64,000 bases of DNA from Desulfoluna butyratoxydans (GTDB taxonomy: Bacteria > Desulfobacterota > Desulfobacteria > Desulfobacterales > Desulfolunaceae), in contig NZ_CAADHO010000002.1 of assembly GCF_900699765.1 (NCBI RefSeq), positions 248,001 through 312,000 on the forward strand, in the 5' to 3' direction. How positions within the stretch are numbered: position 1 is the stretch's first letter; every line of letters starts with the position of its first letter. The notes below the pieces were generated by a model that saw nothing but the letters and a program-made list of their open reading frames with translations, was not told where the DNA came from and did no database searches. A program made the position numbers and the translations under genes. Positions 8,052 to 17,555 of the stretch are shown one piece after another.

Positions 8052-11000
8052 ATGAAAGCAGGACTTGACTTCGGATCCAAATATATCCACTACGCCGTCC
8101 TCGACGCCCACCGCGTCGTTACCAGCGGCAGCATCCTTCACAACGGCAACCTGGAAGAGGCCCTCACCCGGTCCAGGCATGCCATGGAAGCCGAAGCGGG
8201 CGGCACCATCTCCCGGTTCGGGGTCACCGGTAACATCACCCTTGCCGAGGCCCGCGTCTTTGACCCGGTCATCGCCTCGGTGGAGGCCGCGGCCTTTCTC
8301 AAGACCCCCTGCCGGAACATTCTCTCCATCGGGTGCGAGAGCTTCTACCTCATCCGCCTGGACGATGAAGGCAACTACATGGAGCATGTGGTGAACTCCG
8401 ACTGCGCCTCGGGCACCGGCTCCTTCATCGACCAGCAGGCCGAGCGCCTCGGCTTCACCACCGAAGCCCTTGCCGAAAAGGCTGCTGCCTTCACCGGCAA
8501 GGCCCCGTCCATTGCCACCCGCTGCGCGGTCTTTGCCAAGAGCGACATCATCCATGCCCAGGCCCAGGGCTACGCCAAAGAGGCCATTGCCACCGGCCTG
8601 TGCGAAGGGGTGGCCCGAAGCGTCCTGGCCAACACAGTAAGGGGACGCGAGCTTACGGGGGACATGCTCTTTATCGGCGGCATGGCGGCCAACGCCAAGA
8701 TTGTCCGGGAGGTGGAGGCCGCCCTTGGCCTTGCCGTCACGGTTCCTGAAAACGCCCAGGCCGTCAACGCCATCGGGGCCGCTTCCCTGGCCGACCAGCC
8801 CTGGGAGTCAAGCAGAAACCTCATCGCCCGCATGGGCCGGGAGCGAACCGTGCGCCCCAGCCTGGATACGGACATGCCCCACTACCCGGAATTTGACGGC
8901 CTCTCCGCTTACGAAGCCGACGGCATCGAGGTGACCCTCTACAGGACCCCTGAATCAACCTGCGAAGCCTACATGGGCATCGACGTGGGCTCCACCAGCA
9001 CCAAGGCGGTCCTCACGGACAAAGAAGGCGCCATCCTGGCCGGTCTCTACGGACGCACCCAGGGCGACCCCGTGGATGCCGTCACCCGCCTCTTCGGCCA
9101 GGTCAAGGAGCTTTTCAAGGAAGTGAACCTCGTCATCTGCGGGGTGGCCACCACCGGCTCGGGCCGGGAGCTCATCAAGGAGGTCGTGGGCGCCGACCTT
9201 GCCATCAACGAAATCACGGCCCACGCCAAGGGTGCCACCTTCCTGGACCCTGCCGTGGACACCATCATCGAGATCGGCGGCCAGGACTCCAAGTTCACCC
9301 TCTTAAACGACGGGGTGGTGAAGCATGCCGTCATGAACTACGTCTGCGCCGCAGGCACCGGCTCCTTCATCGAAGAGCAGGCCAAGCGCCTCCACATGAC
9401 CCTGCCGGAGATCTCCGACATCGTGGAAGGGGCCAAGGCCCCCTTCACCTCAGACCGCTGCACCGTCTACATGGAAAGGGACCTCAACACCTTCCTGGCC
9501 GAAGGGTGGAAACGGGAAGAGATCATGTCCGCGGTGCTCCACAGCGTCCGGGACAACTACCTCTCCAAGGTGGTGGGCAAAAGCACTCCCGGCAGTCGGG
9601 TCTACTTCCAGGGGGCCACAGCCCGCAACAAAGCCCTGGTGGCCTGCTTTGAGCGGGAGCTGGGCCAGGAAGTCCGCGTCTCCAAGTTCTGCCACCTCAC
9701 CGGCGCCCTGGGCTGCGCCGTGGCCCTGAAAGACGCAGGCCTTGCAACCTCCACCTTCACGGGCATCGATTTCTCCTGCACCGTGGAGACCGAAATCTGC
9801 GAGCTCTGCACCAACCGCTGTGAGCTGCGCGTCTACACCGTGGGAGGCAAGAAAAACGCCTGGGGCCTCAAGTGCGGCAGGGACTATGAAGAGAAAAAGG
9901 TGGGGGGAAAAGAGACCGTCTCCCGCCTTGAAAAACAATTCAAAGCCACCTTCAAAACCGAGGACACCGCGGTCGAAGGCAACAAAACCGTGGGCATCCC
10001 CGAGACCCTCTTCATGGTGGAGTACGCCCCCCTGTTCAAGGACCTCTTCCAGCGCCTGGGCTTCAACGTGGTGGTGGAAAAGAGCACGGCCAAAAAACTG
10101 GCCCAGGGCATGAAGCTCATCAACGCGGACTTCTGCACCCCCATGGCCCTTACCCACGGCATGGTGGCGGCCCTGGATCGGCCCGGAGTGGACTATATAT
10201 TCCTGCCCACCCTCATCAGCGAGCAGAGCCTCCTTGAGACCCTTCCCATGGAGCAGCCCTTTGCAGAGAAAAGCACGGACAGCTACTTCTGCTACTACTC
10301 CTCCTATGCGGCCACCATCATCAACAACCTGCCCGGCATGGACTTCGGCGGCCGCCTGCTCCACCCCACCGTCCGCATGAACAACGTGGCCGACGAAATC
10401 GTGGGCGAGCGCCTCGCCGCCGACCTCGCGCCGGTGCTGGGCCTGCCGGAAGAGGCCGTGGTCCATGCCTTCATCGACGCCAAAAAAGCCTTTTCGGCCA
10501 AGAAAACAGCCTGGGCTGCCGAAGGCACCAAGCGCCTGGCCACCCAGGGCGACACCCCCAAAATCCTCCTGCTGGGCCGCCCCTACGCCCTCTTTGACAA
10601 GCGGGTCAACCTGGGCATCCCTGCCCGCATGGAGTCCATGGGCTTTGAGCTCGTCTCCCAGTCCATGCTGGACCTGACGCCCACCCCCGACGACCTGCCC
10701 GATCACCTGGCCAACATGCACTGGTACTTCGGCCAGCAGATCCTCCTGGCCCTGGACGCGGTGCGGAAAAACCCCGACCTCTACCCGGTTTTCCTCACCT
10801 GCTTCCGATGCAGCCCGGACGCCTACCTGATGAACCACATCAAGGACGCCATGGAGAAAATGGGCAAACCCTACCTCATCCTCCAGCTGGACGAACACGC
10901 AAGCGACGTGGGCTACCTCACCCGCATTGAAGCAGCCATCGACACCTTTGTGGCCGACTACGATCGCAGAAAAGCCGAAAGCAAAGAGATCGTCATCCCC

Positions 11001-12167
11001 AGGACCACCTTTGCCCCGGACACCCCCGAAGAGGGAGACACCGTCCTCATCCCCATGGTGGACGCCCGCATCAACCGCCTCCAGGCCGAGGTCTTCAAGG
11101 CCGCCGGGTACAAGGCAGAGGTCCTCCCCATGGACAACACCACCTTGAACCTCGGGTACCGCTTTGCCAGCGGTGGGGAGTGCCTGCCCAACGTGGCCAT
11201 CGTGGGCTCGGTCATCTCCCGGCTCTCACAAGGGGACCTGGCACCGCACAACGCCATTGTCTACCTGCCCAACATCTGCCTCTCCTGCAACTTCAACCAG
11301 TACGCCAACCTCATCAAGGCTGCTGGCGCCAAGGCAGGCTTTGCAGGCATCAAGGTGATGAACACCAACGGACAGGCCGCCGTGCCGGGCATCTCCGCCC
11401 GCCACAACGCCCAGCTCCTCTCGGTGACCATCTTAAGCTCCATCCTCTCCAAGCTGAGGTTCCGCTTCCTCCCCTACGAAACCAAGGAAGGCGACACCCT
11501 CGCAGCCGTGGATGAGGCAGAAAAGATCATCGCCTGGCATATTCAGAATCGAAAATCCCTCATGACCGCCGCGGAAAAGGTGCGGGAACTCTTTGACGGG
11601 CTCCCCCTGCCGAAGACGAGAAAACCCCGCATCGCCATCCTCGGGGACATGTACGCCAAGTACAACGAGGTCTTGAACGAAGCCATCTGCGACCACGCCG
11701 AAGCCTTGGGCGGCGAGGTGATCCTCCCCTCCTACAACGAGCTGGTGGTCCACTCCATCTTTGCCGACACCCGGCAAAACCACTGCGGAGACAAACTCCT
11801 GGGCACCATGACCGGCTACGAGGAAAAATTCGAAGCCATCTTTGAAGGCCTCCTCGAAGGGGTCACCGAGCCCCCCTTGGACGAATGCCAGGCCCTCATG
11901 GAAGAGTTCGGCCTCACCAGCTTCATCGCCGGCGAGACCGCCGTCTCCTTAGGTAGAATGCTCTACTACGTGAAGCACGGCCTTGTCTCCGCCGTGATCC
12001 ACGTCAACCCGGTCTTCTGCTGCCCCGGGGTCATCAGCGCCTCCATCTTCCGCAAGATCCAGGAGCGCTACGGCGTGCCCGTCATCGACCTCTTCTACGA
12101 CGGCACCAACAAACCCAACCGCATGATCGATCCCCACATGTTCTACCTCACGCGCAAGGCGGGGTAA
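8052..12167 (+). CDS. giant acyl-CoA dehydratase activase (BcrA/BadF/HgdC family, DUF2229)
   Basis: This 1371-residue protein has two ASKHA ATPase modules in tandem. The first spans about residues 1-255 (LDFGSKYIHYAVLD); the second starts at about 307 (MGIDVGSTSTKAVLTD) and includes EIGGQDSKF at 407 and CAAGTGSFIEEQAKR. A cysteine cluster follows, CELCTNRCEL at 583-592. The rest is the DUF2229/HgdB-like C-terminal half with conserved cysteines (CFRCSPDAYLMNH, NICLSCNFNQYA, NPVFCCPG). Activases of this kind use ATP to drive low-potential electron transfer into 2-hydroxyacyl-CoA dehydratases or benzoyl-CoA-type reductases. No dehydratase or reductase gene lies nearby, so the target is unknown. 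AGAGGTG precedes the ATG. A repeat/terminator begins 8 bases after the stop. Confidence 0.9.
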   Translation: MKAGLDFGSKYIHYAVLDAHRVVTSGSILHNGNLEEALTRSRHAMEAEAGGTISRFGVTGNITLAEARVFDPVIASVEAAAFLKTPCRNILSIGCESFYLIRLDDEGNYMEHVVNSDCASGTGSFIDQQAERLGFTTEALAEKAAAFTGKAPSIATRCAVFAKSDIIHAQAQGYAKEAIATGLCEGVARSVLANTVRGRELTGDMLFIGGMAANAKIVREVEAALGLAVTVPENAQAVNAIGAASLADQPWESSRNLIARMGRERTVRPSLDTDMPHYPEFDGLSAYEADGIEVTLYRTPESTCEAYMGIDVGSTSTKAVLTDKEGAILAGLYGRTQGDPVDAVTRLFGQVKELFKEVNLVICGVATTGSGRELIKEVVGADLAINEITAHAKGATFLDPAVDTIIEIGGQDSKFTLLNDGVVKHAVMNYVCAAGTGSFIEEQAKRLHMTLPEISDIVEGAKAPFTSDRCTVYMERDLNTFLAEGWKREEIMSAVLHSVRDNYLSKVVGKSTPGSRVYFQGATARNKALVACFERELGQEVRVSKFCHLTGALGCAVALKDAGLATSTFTGIDFSCTVETEICELCTNRCELRVYTVGGKKNAWGLKCGRDYEEKKVGGKETVSRLEKQFKATFKTEDTAVEGNKTVGIPETLFMVEYAPLFKDLFQRLGFNVVVEKSTAKKLAQGMKLINADFCTPMALTHGMVAALDRPGVDYIFLPTLISEQSLLETLPMEQPFAEKSTDSYFCYYSSYAATIINNLPGMDFGGRLLHPTVRMNNVADEIVGERLAADLAPVLGLPEEAVVHAFIDAKKAFSAKKTAWAAEGTKRLATQGDTPKILLLGRPYALFDKRVNLGIPARMESMGFELVSQSMLDLTPTPDDLPDHLANMHWYFGQQILLALDAVRKNPDLYPVFLTCFRCSPDAYLMNHIKDAMEKMGKPYLILQLDEHASDVGYLTRIEAAIDTFVADYDRRKAESKEIVIPRTTFAPDTPEEGDTVLIPMVDARINRLQAEVFKAAGYKAEVLPMDNTTLNLGYRFASGGECLPNVAIVGSVISRLSQGDLAPHNAIVYLPNICLSCNFNQYANLIKAAGAKAGFAGIKVMNTNGQAAVPGISARHNAQLLSVTILSSILSKLRFRFLPYETKEGDTLAAVDEAEKIIAWHIQNRKSLMTAAEKVRELFDGLPLPKTRKPRIAILGDMYAKYNEVLNEAICDHAEALGGEVILPSYNELVVHSIFADTRQNHCGDKLLGTMTGYEEKFEAIFEGLLEGVTEPPLDECQALMEEFGLTSFIAGETAVSLGRMLYYVKHGLVSAVIHVNPVFCCPGVISASIFRKIQERYGVPVIDLFYDGTNKPNRMIDPHMFYLTRKAG

Positions 12168-12174
12168 GAAACAA

Positions 12175-12233
12175 GGCCTCCGGCGGCCCTGCCGGGGGCC
12201 AACTTTTTAAAAAGGTTGCCAAACAGGTTTTAA
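12175..12233 (+). repeat. type A GCCTCCGGCGG repeat acting as terminator
   Basis: The core begins at 12176, 8 bases after the activase stop. GGCCTCCGGC pairs with GCCGGGGGCC and is followed by AACTTTTT, which makes a plausible intrinsic terminator. A second, near-perfect palindrome (AACTTTTTAAAAAGGTT) follows. No inward-facing partner core was found before the next gene. The spacer to 12364 also holds an imperfect GTCCAG/CTGGAC inverted repeat at 12241-12270. Confidence 0.7.
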
Positions 12234-12364
12234 GAAGGCGGTCCAGCGCCGCCTCCTGAAAAACTGGACACCGCACAGAAAAAACCGTAAAATCAACCAT
12301 TAATTCATTCCTTATAAAACACCCATCTTACAATCACGTTGGTCAATCCCCTTTGGAGCACTCC

Positions 12365-14140
12365 ATGAAACCGCACCGCCTGGTGTCCCCGGTTTTTTTC
12401 GTCGTCCTCCTGTGTCTGGCGGCCGTGGCCCTTGCCCTGCCCGATGTCCCGGATGACCCGACCCTGGCCGCCACCAACAACACCATCACCGTCTCCTGGA
12501 AAACCGTGGCCGATGCCGACGGGTACACCATCTTCTGGGGCGAAACCGAAACCGAGGTCACCAACGAAACCAACCCCCTGAAACGAACCAACAGTGAGCT
12601 GGGGCTCACGGACCCGGTGGACGCGGACGAGGATGTGAGCTTTACCATCGGTGCCGCCTCCGGGGTGACCCTGGAGCCCGACACCACCTACTATGTGGCC
12701 ATCTCCGCCTTTGAAAGCGACCGGGACAGCGCCCTCTCCGGCATCGAATCCATCACCACTGAGACCGACCCCGAGGTCCCGCCCGCCCCGGCCAACCTCA
12801 CCCTGGACCTGCGAACCGATGCCAGCATCACCATAAGCTGGGACAAGGCCGCGGACTCCGATAATGTCACCGCCTATACGGTCAGCGTGGAAAAGCGCGT
12901 TGCAGGCGTCTTTCAGAGCGTCTCCCTCACACCGGATTCCCCCATAGACGTCAACGACCCCAAGGCCACCTACTCCGGCCTTGATGCCGACACCCGCTAC
13001 CGGTTCCGGGTCACGGCCACCAACGCCCAAGGCAACTCCGAACCGTCGTCCTGGCTGGTGGTGGATACCTTTGCCGCCGGTCAGACCCGGGACAACCTGG
13101 CCCCGGAAACGCCCATCCTCTCCCAGGACGACCACCCCCCTGAACTCCTGGAAAACCTGAGCGTGCGCGTCCTCTTTGATGGAAACAACGACGGCATGGC
13201 AGACCTGTCGGTCTACAGGGTGTACTACGGCACAGACCCCGCCAACCTGACCGACCAACAGGACGTGTCACCTGAAAACGACGCCATCATCCCCGGCCTT
13301 GCCGAAGATACCCGCTACACCTTCCGCGTTTCGGCCATCGACACCAGCACCAACGAAACCCCCCAGTCCGACGAAAGCGTCTCCATCTTCGTGGAAGAGG
13401 TCCACGCCCTTTTGGACGACCCGGAGACCTTTGAAGGGGGCTGCTTTGTCAACGCCTCCCAAGAGAGAGCCTCCCCCCGGCCACTCCCCGTCGTCCCTAT
13501 GGCCCTGGCCATTGCGGTCCTTGGCCTTGCCATAAAACCCCGGGGCATCCCCCTCCTGCTGACCACCCTTCTCCTCCTTCCGCCCGCCACCGGCCACACC
13601 CAAGACCCCAACACCATCGGCATCAAGGCAGGCTTCCACCGCCTCACAGACGACCGTTACAAAGACATCTACGGTGAAAACGCCATCTCCGGTACCCTCT
13701 TCTACCAACGATCACTGAGCGGCCCCCTCACAGCCTCCCTGGAAGCGGGCTACGTTAAACGCACCGGCACCAAACGCACGGACTCAGGCCAGGAAAGCAA
13801 GGCCGAAACCGAGCTGATCCTCGTTCCGCTCACGGCAAGCCTCACCTGGGAGAGTCGCGTGGCACAAGAGGTCATTCTCTTTGCAGGCGGAGGGCTGGAC
13901 TACTGGTACTACAGGGAGACAAGCGATACCCATAAGGTGGATGCATGGGATGACGGGGACTACGGGGTGGCAGGGTACCACGGACGCGCCGGCATCAAAC
14001 TCTTCACCCGCGACCCCTATTTTGACAACAAGGCCGGGGTCATCATCGAAACCGTCTACTCCGTCATCGACCGGTTCGGCGACAACGCCATCGACCTGGG
14101 CGGCTGGACTTTCAACGCCGGTATCTTCCATACGTTTTGA
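12365..14140 (+). CDS. secreted fibronectin type III repeat protein fused to an outer-membrane beta-barrel-like domain
   Basis: Residues 1-25 are a signal peptide. Three fibronectin type III-like domains follow, about 27-135, 140-238 and 248-345; marks are SWKTVADADGYTIFW, ISWDKAADSDNVTAYTV and the YRFRVTA/YTFRVSA strands. A GGCF motif near 358 and a hydrophobic stretch (about 377-390), KPRG and a second hydrophobic stretch (395-407) come next. The last 175 residues alternate like a beta-barrel, with aromatic-rich strands, and end in Phe, as outer-membrane proteins do. Total 591 residues. The ATG at 12365 has GGAG 6 bases upstream. The middle looks like a C-terminal anchor signal joined to a signal peptide, so two genes may have fused in frame. 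A surface role is inferred; the substrate is unknown. Confidence 0.7.
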   Translation: MKPHRLVSPVFFVVLLCLAAVALALPDVPDDPTLAATNNTITVSWKTVADADGYTIFWGETETEVTNETNPLKRTNSELGLTDPVDADEDVSFTIGAASGVTLEPDTTYYVAISAFESDRDSALSGIESITTETDPEVPPAPANLTLDLRTDASITISWDKAADSDNVTAYTVSVEKRVAGVFQSVSLTPDSPIDVNDPKATYSGLDADTRYRFRVTATNAQGNSEPSSWLVVDTFAAGQTRDNLAPETPILSQDDHPPELLENLSVRVLFDGNNDGMADLSVYRVYYGTDPANLTDQQDVSPENDAIIPGLAEDTRYTFRVSAIDTSTNETPQSDESVSIFVEEVHALLDDPETFEGGCFVNASQERASPRPLPVVPMALAIAVLGLAIKPRGIPLLLTTLLLLPPATGHTQDPNTIGIKAGFHRLTDDRYKDIYGENAISGTLFYQRSLSGPLTASLEAGYVKRTGTKRTDSGQESKAETELILVPLTASLTWESRVAQEVILFAGGGLDYWYYRETSDTHKVDAWDDGDYGVAGYHGRAGIKLFTRDPYFDNKAGVIIETVYSVIDRFGDNAIDLGGWTFNAGIFHTF

Positions 14141-14157
14141 CAGAACCAGGCAAACGT

Positions 14158-14371
14158 GCCTCCGGCGGCTCTGCCGGGGGTCAACCTTTTAAAAAGGTTG
14201 CCAAACTGGTTTTGAAAGCTATTTCATCTTGTTCGGGTGCGTTATCTAACCGACTGATTTACATAAACAATCTATAATTCCCCAAGAATACCGCTGGGAT
14301 TTGACCCGAGGAACGAGGGGCAAAGCCCGGCGGTAACCTGCTTTCAAGGTGGCACACCTTGCCGCCGGAGG
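14158..14371. repeat. composite GCCTCCGGCGG element (type A forward, type B reverse)
   Basis: The two inward-facing cores lie 17 bases after the fibronectin gene stop and 25 bases after the fdhD stop, so the element fills the space between two convergent genes. The left unit (A) has a GC hairpin then the perfect palindrome arms AACCTTTT/AAAAGGTT. The right unit (B) has a hairpin CAAGGTG/CACCTTG and a second imperfect stem ACCGC/GCGGT around a CCCTCGTTCCTCGGG-type loop. It may terminate transcription from both sides. Confidence 0.75.
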
Positions 14372-14396
14372 CGCTTTTTCATTCACGTTGGTGCTG

Positions 14397-15203
14397 TTAT
14401 TCCGGGGATTGGATCTGGATTCGATGGGGGTGGGTATAGACGAAAAGCCCTTCGCCCCGGGCAAGGGAGCAGAGGGTGATGCCAAGGCCTTCGGCCAGTT
14501 CCACGGCAAGGGCGGTGGGGCGGGAGACGGCTGCGATGATGGCGATACCGGCACGGGCGGCCTTCTGAACCATCTCGTAGCTGATGCGGGAGGAGAGAAC
14601 GAGGAAACGGGCCTGGCCCAGTTTTTTTTCAAGGAAGAGCTTGCCCACGGCCTTGTCCAGGGCGTTGTGGCGACCGGCGTCTTCGGCAACGGAGAGGATC
14701 GTGCCTGAGGCATCTGCCAGGGCCGCGGCGTGGGAAGCCCGGGTGATCTCTCGAAGGGGCTGGTGGGACCCGAGCTCGTCCAGGGCGTTGCTGACCACCC
14801 CAAAGGCCACGGGCGAGGTGTCCACCATTGAGGTGGCCTGGCGCAGGTCGTCGATGAGCTCCTTGCCGCAAATGCCGCAGCTGGTCTGGCTGATAAAACC
14901 ACGGCGGTCCAGGATCTCCGGGACGATATCGCTGCGCTGGGGGGTCAGGGTCACGGTGACCACGTTGACGTCTTCATCGCAAAAGGCAAGGGTCCCGAAA
15001 TCCTCCACCGCATCCACGATGCCCTCCCCCAGGCAAAACCCCGCCACATGGGCGATCTCATCGCCGGGGGTGCGCATCACCACGGTGTAAGGGTTTCCCT
15101 GCACGCGAATGGAGAGAGGCTCTTCGGCCAGAAGCTCCTGGGTGGTTTCCCGCACCTCACCGGACACAATGTGACGAATCCGCTGGGTACCGTGACTCTT
15201 CAT
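14397..15203 (-). CDS. fdhD: FdhD, sulfur carrier for formate dehydrogenase maturation
   Basis: This 268-residue protein transfers sulfur from a cysteine desulfurase to the molybdenum/tungsten bis-MGD cofactor of formate dehydrogenase. The functional pair is in TSCGICGKE near residue 107. The RITRASHAAAL-like and ILSVAEDAGRHNALDK segments are typical, as are SSRISYEMVQKAA and the C-terminal GLFVYTHP. Length is normal. AAGGAAGG lies just before the ATG. Formate dehydrogenases are usual in sulfate reducers, but none lies in this window. The gene stands alone, with repeat elements on both sides. Confidence 0.95.
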   Translation of the reverse strand: MKSHGTQRIRHIVSGEVRETTQELLAEEPLSIRVQGNPYTVVMRTPGDEIAHVAGFCLGEGIVDAVEDFGTLAFCDEDVNVVTVTLTPQRSDIVPEILDRRGFISQTSCGICGKELIDDLRQATSMVDTSPVAFGVVSNALDELGSHQPLREITRASHAAALADASGTILSVAEDAGRHNALDKAVGKLFLEKKLGQARFLVLSSRISYEMVQKAARAGIAIIAAVSRPTALAVELAEGLGITLCSLARGEGLFVYTHPHRIQIQSPE

Positions 15204-15241
15204 GATGCCTTCCTTAATAAATAAAACAGCAAAAAAACAGT

Positions 15242-15418
15242 GCCTCCGGCGGCGAGGTGTGCCACCTCGAAAGCTGGTTGCGAATGCGCTTTCCCCTTCG
15301 TCCCTCAGGGAAAATCACATTCGCCCTTAAAAATCAGGGGTTACTCGCCAATCATTTTTTAAGACCTGTTTGTTAAACTTTTTTAAAAGTTTAGCCCCCG
15401 GCAGGGCCGCCGGAGGCA
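15242..15418. repeat. composite GCCTCCGGCGG element (type B forward, type A reverse)
   Basis: The forward B unit starts at 15242, upstream of the fdhD start, with hairpin CGAGGTG/CACCTCG and an imperfect second stem GCGAATG/CATTCGC. The reverse A unit ends at 15418, 54 bases past the plsC stop. Reading the minus strand, plsC is followed by a GC hairpin and TAAACTTTTAAAAAAGTTTA. Confidence 0.75.
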
Positions 15419-15472
15419 TCTTTAACCGGGCAGCCATGATACATCACATCCGCTGCCCGGTATGGACACGGA

Positions 15473-16276
15473 TCAGGACCCTGCGGTGAGTCCCTGGTTC
15501 CCGGCTCGCCTGGTCTTTCCACCGGCCACGGTGGTCTCCGTTACGCACACGTGCTCTTCCACACGGGAGCCGATGAGCTGTCGGACCATCTCGGCTGTCT
15601 CTTCCACGGAGAGATGGGCGTAATCCGCGTTGGGGATTTCGTCCAGGACCTCAATGTCCAGGTGGTGCTTGCCGTGGAAGTTCATGCTGTGCTTGGGCAG
15701 GGCCTTGCGGGTCCCGTTAATGGCGATGGGCAAAATGGGCAGCTTCAGCTTGTGGGCCAGGATAAACGCCCCGGGCTTGAAGGGCCTCAGGTGCCCGTCG
15801 AAAGAGCGGGTGCCTTCCGGGAAAAAGTAAACCGAAGCACCCTGCCTCAGGGTCTTTTCGCAGACATCCATCATCTCTGCGATGCTCTCCTTATCCCCCC
15901 GCTTCAAACGGACATACCGGTTCATCACCATGTTCCATCCCACAAAGGGCACCTTGAAAATCTCGGCCTTGGAAACCCACTTAAAGGGGAAAAACAGAGT
16001 AAAGGCAGCCAGGATATCCAGCTGGGACTGATGGTTGGAGACCACCATGTAGGTCTTCTTCCAGTCCACCTTGCCGCGTCCCCGGGTGGAGATGCGCCAG
16101 GCAGGCATGGTCCAGATATACACCGAAGCCCAGAAGCAGGAGTAAAGGTGAAGCACCACGAGCCGTTTGTCAAAGGGGCGGGTCACCAGCCAGATAAGCA
16201 CCGCACCCAGGTAGAAAAAGACACAGGTAATGCCGATGTAAGCCAAAAACAAAGTGGAAATCAGTCGATTCAACAT
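15473..16276 (-). CDS. plsC: PlsC, 1-acyl-sn-glycerol-3-phosphate acyltransferase
   Basis: This 267-residue membrane-associated acyltransferase adds the second acyl chain to lysophosphatidic acid in phospholipid synthesis. The catalytic NHQSQLD (HX4D) lies near residue 82, and FFPEGTRSFDG near 153 is the glycerol-phosphate-binding motif. One or two N-terminal hydrophobic segments (about 5-30) anchor it. The ribosome binding site is weak (AAGGGG about 12 bases before the ATG). It is transcribed alone, with divergent rbgA upstream. Confidence 0.93.
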   Translation of the reverse strand: MLNRLISTLFLAYIGITCVFFYLGAVLIWLVTRPFDKRLVVLHLYSCFWASVYIWTMPAWRISTRGRGKVDWKKTYMVVSNHQSQLDILAAFTLFFPFKWVSKAEIFKVPFVGWNMVMNRYVRLKRGDKESIAEMMDVCEKTLRQGASVYFFPEGTRSFDGHLRPFKPGAFILAHKLKLPILPIAINGTRKALPKHSMNFHGKHHLDIEVLDEIPNADYAHLSVEETAEMVRQLIGSRVEEHVCVTETTVAGGKTRRAGNQGLTAGS

Positions 16277-16559
16277 GAGGATTCGGTCCCCTTTTCATCA
16301 ATGTCTATTTTATGAAACCGTCGTTCTATTTGTGGCACAAAGTGATCTTTATTTCAAGGCGTCTGCTCTGAATCTCGTTTCATTGACCACCCTCTCCATG
16401 CTATGAAGAAAACAAACTTTTTTATTGCACAAGGGGTCCTGACCAGCAAAGGTTCCCCCCTTCATCCAAACACAACCAGACCCCGTGCGATCCCCTTTTC
16501 ATTCATTCCGAAAAGATGCGACGCCACGGTGACGATATCGCAACCTGTGAGGAGGCAAT

Positions 16560-17423
16560 ATGGCGGTCCAGTGGTACCCCGGCCATATGAAAAAAGCGAG
16601 CGATGAAATTCGCAGCGCATTGAAAAAAGTGGATGTGGTCATCGAAATCATCGACGCCCGCATTCCCGTGTCCAGTTCCAACCCCATGCTCAAAGAGCTC
16701 AGGGGATCCAAACCCTGCGTTAAAGTCCTGAACAAAAAGGACCTCGCCGACCCGACAGTCACCGCCCGCTGGATCCAGACCATGGAAAAAGAGGCCAACA
16801 CCCGGGCCGTGGCCATCGAGGCCCTCAAGAAAAAAGAGGTGGACAAGGTCAAGGGCCTTGCCGCCTCCCTGGCTCCACCCGACATGAAACGCGGGGTCCG
16901 GGCCCTGGTGGTGGGTATCCCCAACGTGGGAAAATCCACCTTCATCAACACCCTGGCAGGCCGCAAGGTGGCCAAGACCGGCGACGAACCCGCCGTAACC
17001 CGCCACCAGCAGCACGTCCGCATCGACGGCGGCCGGGACGGCTTTGATATCGCCGACACCCCCGGGGTGCTCTGGCCCAACCTCGCAGACCATCGGGGCG
17101 GCATCCGCCTGGGTGCCACCGGCGCCGTGCGGGACACGGCCCTAGACTACCTGGAAGTGGCCCCCCAGGCCGTGGTGGACCTTCTCACCCATTACCGGGA
17201 GCTGCTGGTGGGCCGATACAAGCTCAAGACCGTTCCCGAAGAGGGGCTGGAACTCCTGGCTGAAATCGGCAAAAAACGGGGCTGCCTTCGCAAAGGCGGG
17301 GTGGTGGACCTGCACAAGGCCGCTGAAATCGTCTGCAAAGAGATCAAAGCCGGTGACCTGGGCCGAATCTCCCTGGACTGGCCCGAAGATTATCAAAATG
17401 AAGAAAATGAGGACGATGAGTAA
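16560..17423 (+). CDS. rbgA: RbgA/YlqF, ribosome biogenesis GTPase
   Basis: This 287-residue GTPase has the circularly permuted order: the NKKD (G4) motif at residues 58-61 comes before GIPNVGKST (G1) near 119 and DTPG (G3) near 166. It starts with the conserved MAVQWYPGHMKKA segment. In Bacillus the protein helps late assembly of the 50S subunit. A C-terminal helical domain follows and ends with an acidic NEENEDDE tail. GGAGG lies 6 bases before the ATG. No gene is coupled to it. Confidence 0.95.
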   Translation: MAVQWYPGHMKKASDEIRSALKKVDVVIEIIDARIPVSSSNPMLKELRGSKPCVKVLNKKDLADPTVTARWIQTMEKEANTRAVAIEALKKKEVDKVKGLAASLAPPDMKRGVRALVVGIPNVGKSTFINTLAGRKVAKTGDEPAVTRHQQHVRIDGGRDGFDIADTPGVLWPNLADHRGGIRLGATGAVRDTALDYLEVAPQAVVDLLTHYRELLVGRYKLKTVPEEGLELLAEIGKKRGCLRKGGVVDLHKAAEIVCKEIKAGDLGRISLDWPEDYQNEENEDDE

Positions 17424-17525
17424 AGCGCCCTTACCGAACAAGTAAATCATCGGTCCACACGGGATTGCACGGCAGAAAACCGGAAAAAATCATCATGCGA
17501 TCCTGACCCTTATGCCGATAACCGA

Positions 17526-17555
17526 TTGACAAACCGCCGACAACTCATTTAGATA
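17526..17555 (+). promoter_or_regulatory. sigma-70-like promoter of the PilZ gene with a long leader
   Basis: TTGACA (17526-17531) and TAGATA (17550-17555) are 18 bases apart. The leader of about 200 bases contains a hairpin AAGGCCCG/CGGGCCTT at 17590-17609. The spacer 17424-17752 shows nothing else. Confidence 0.5.
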
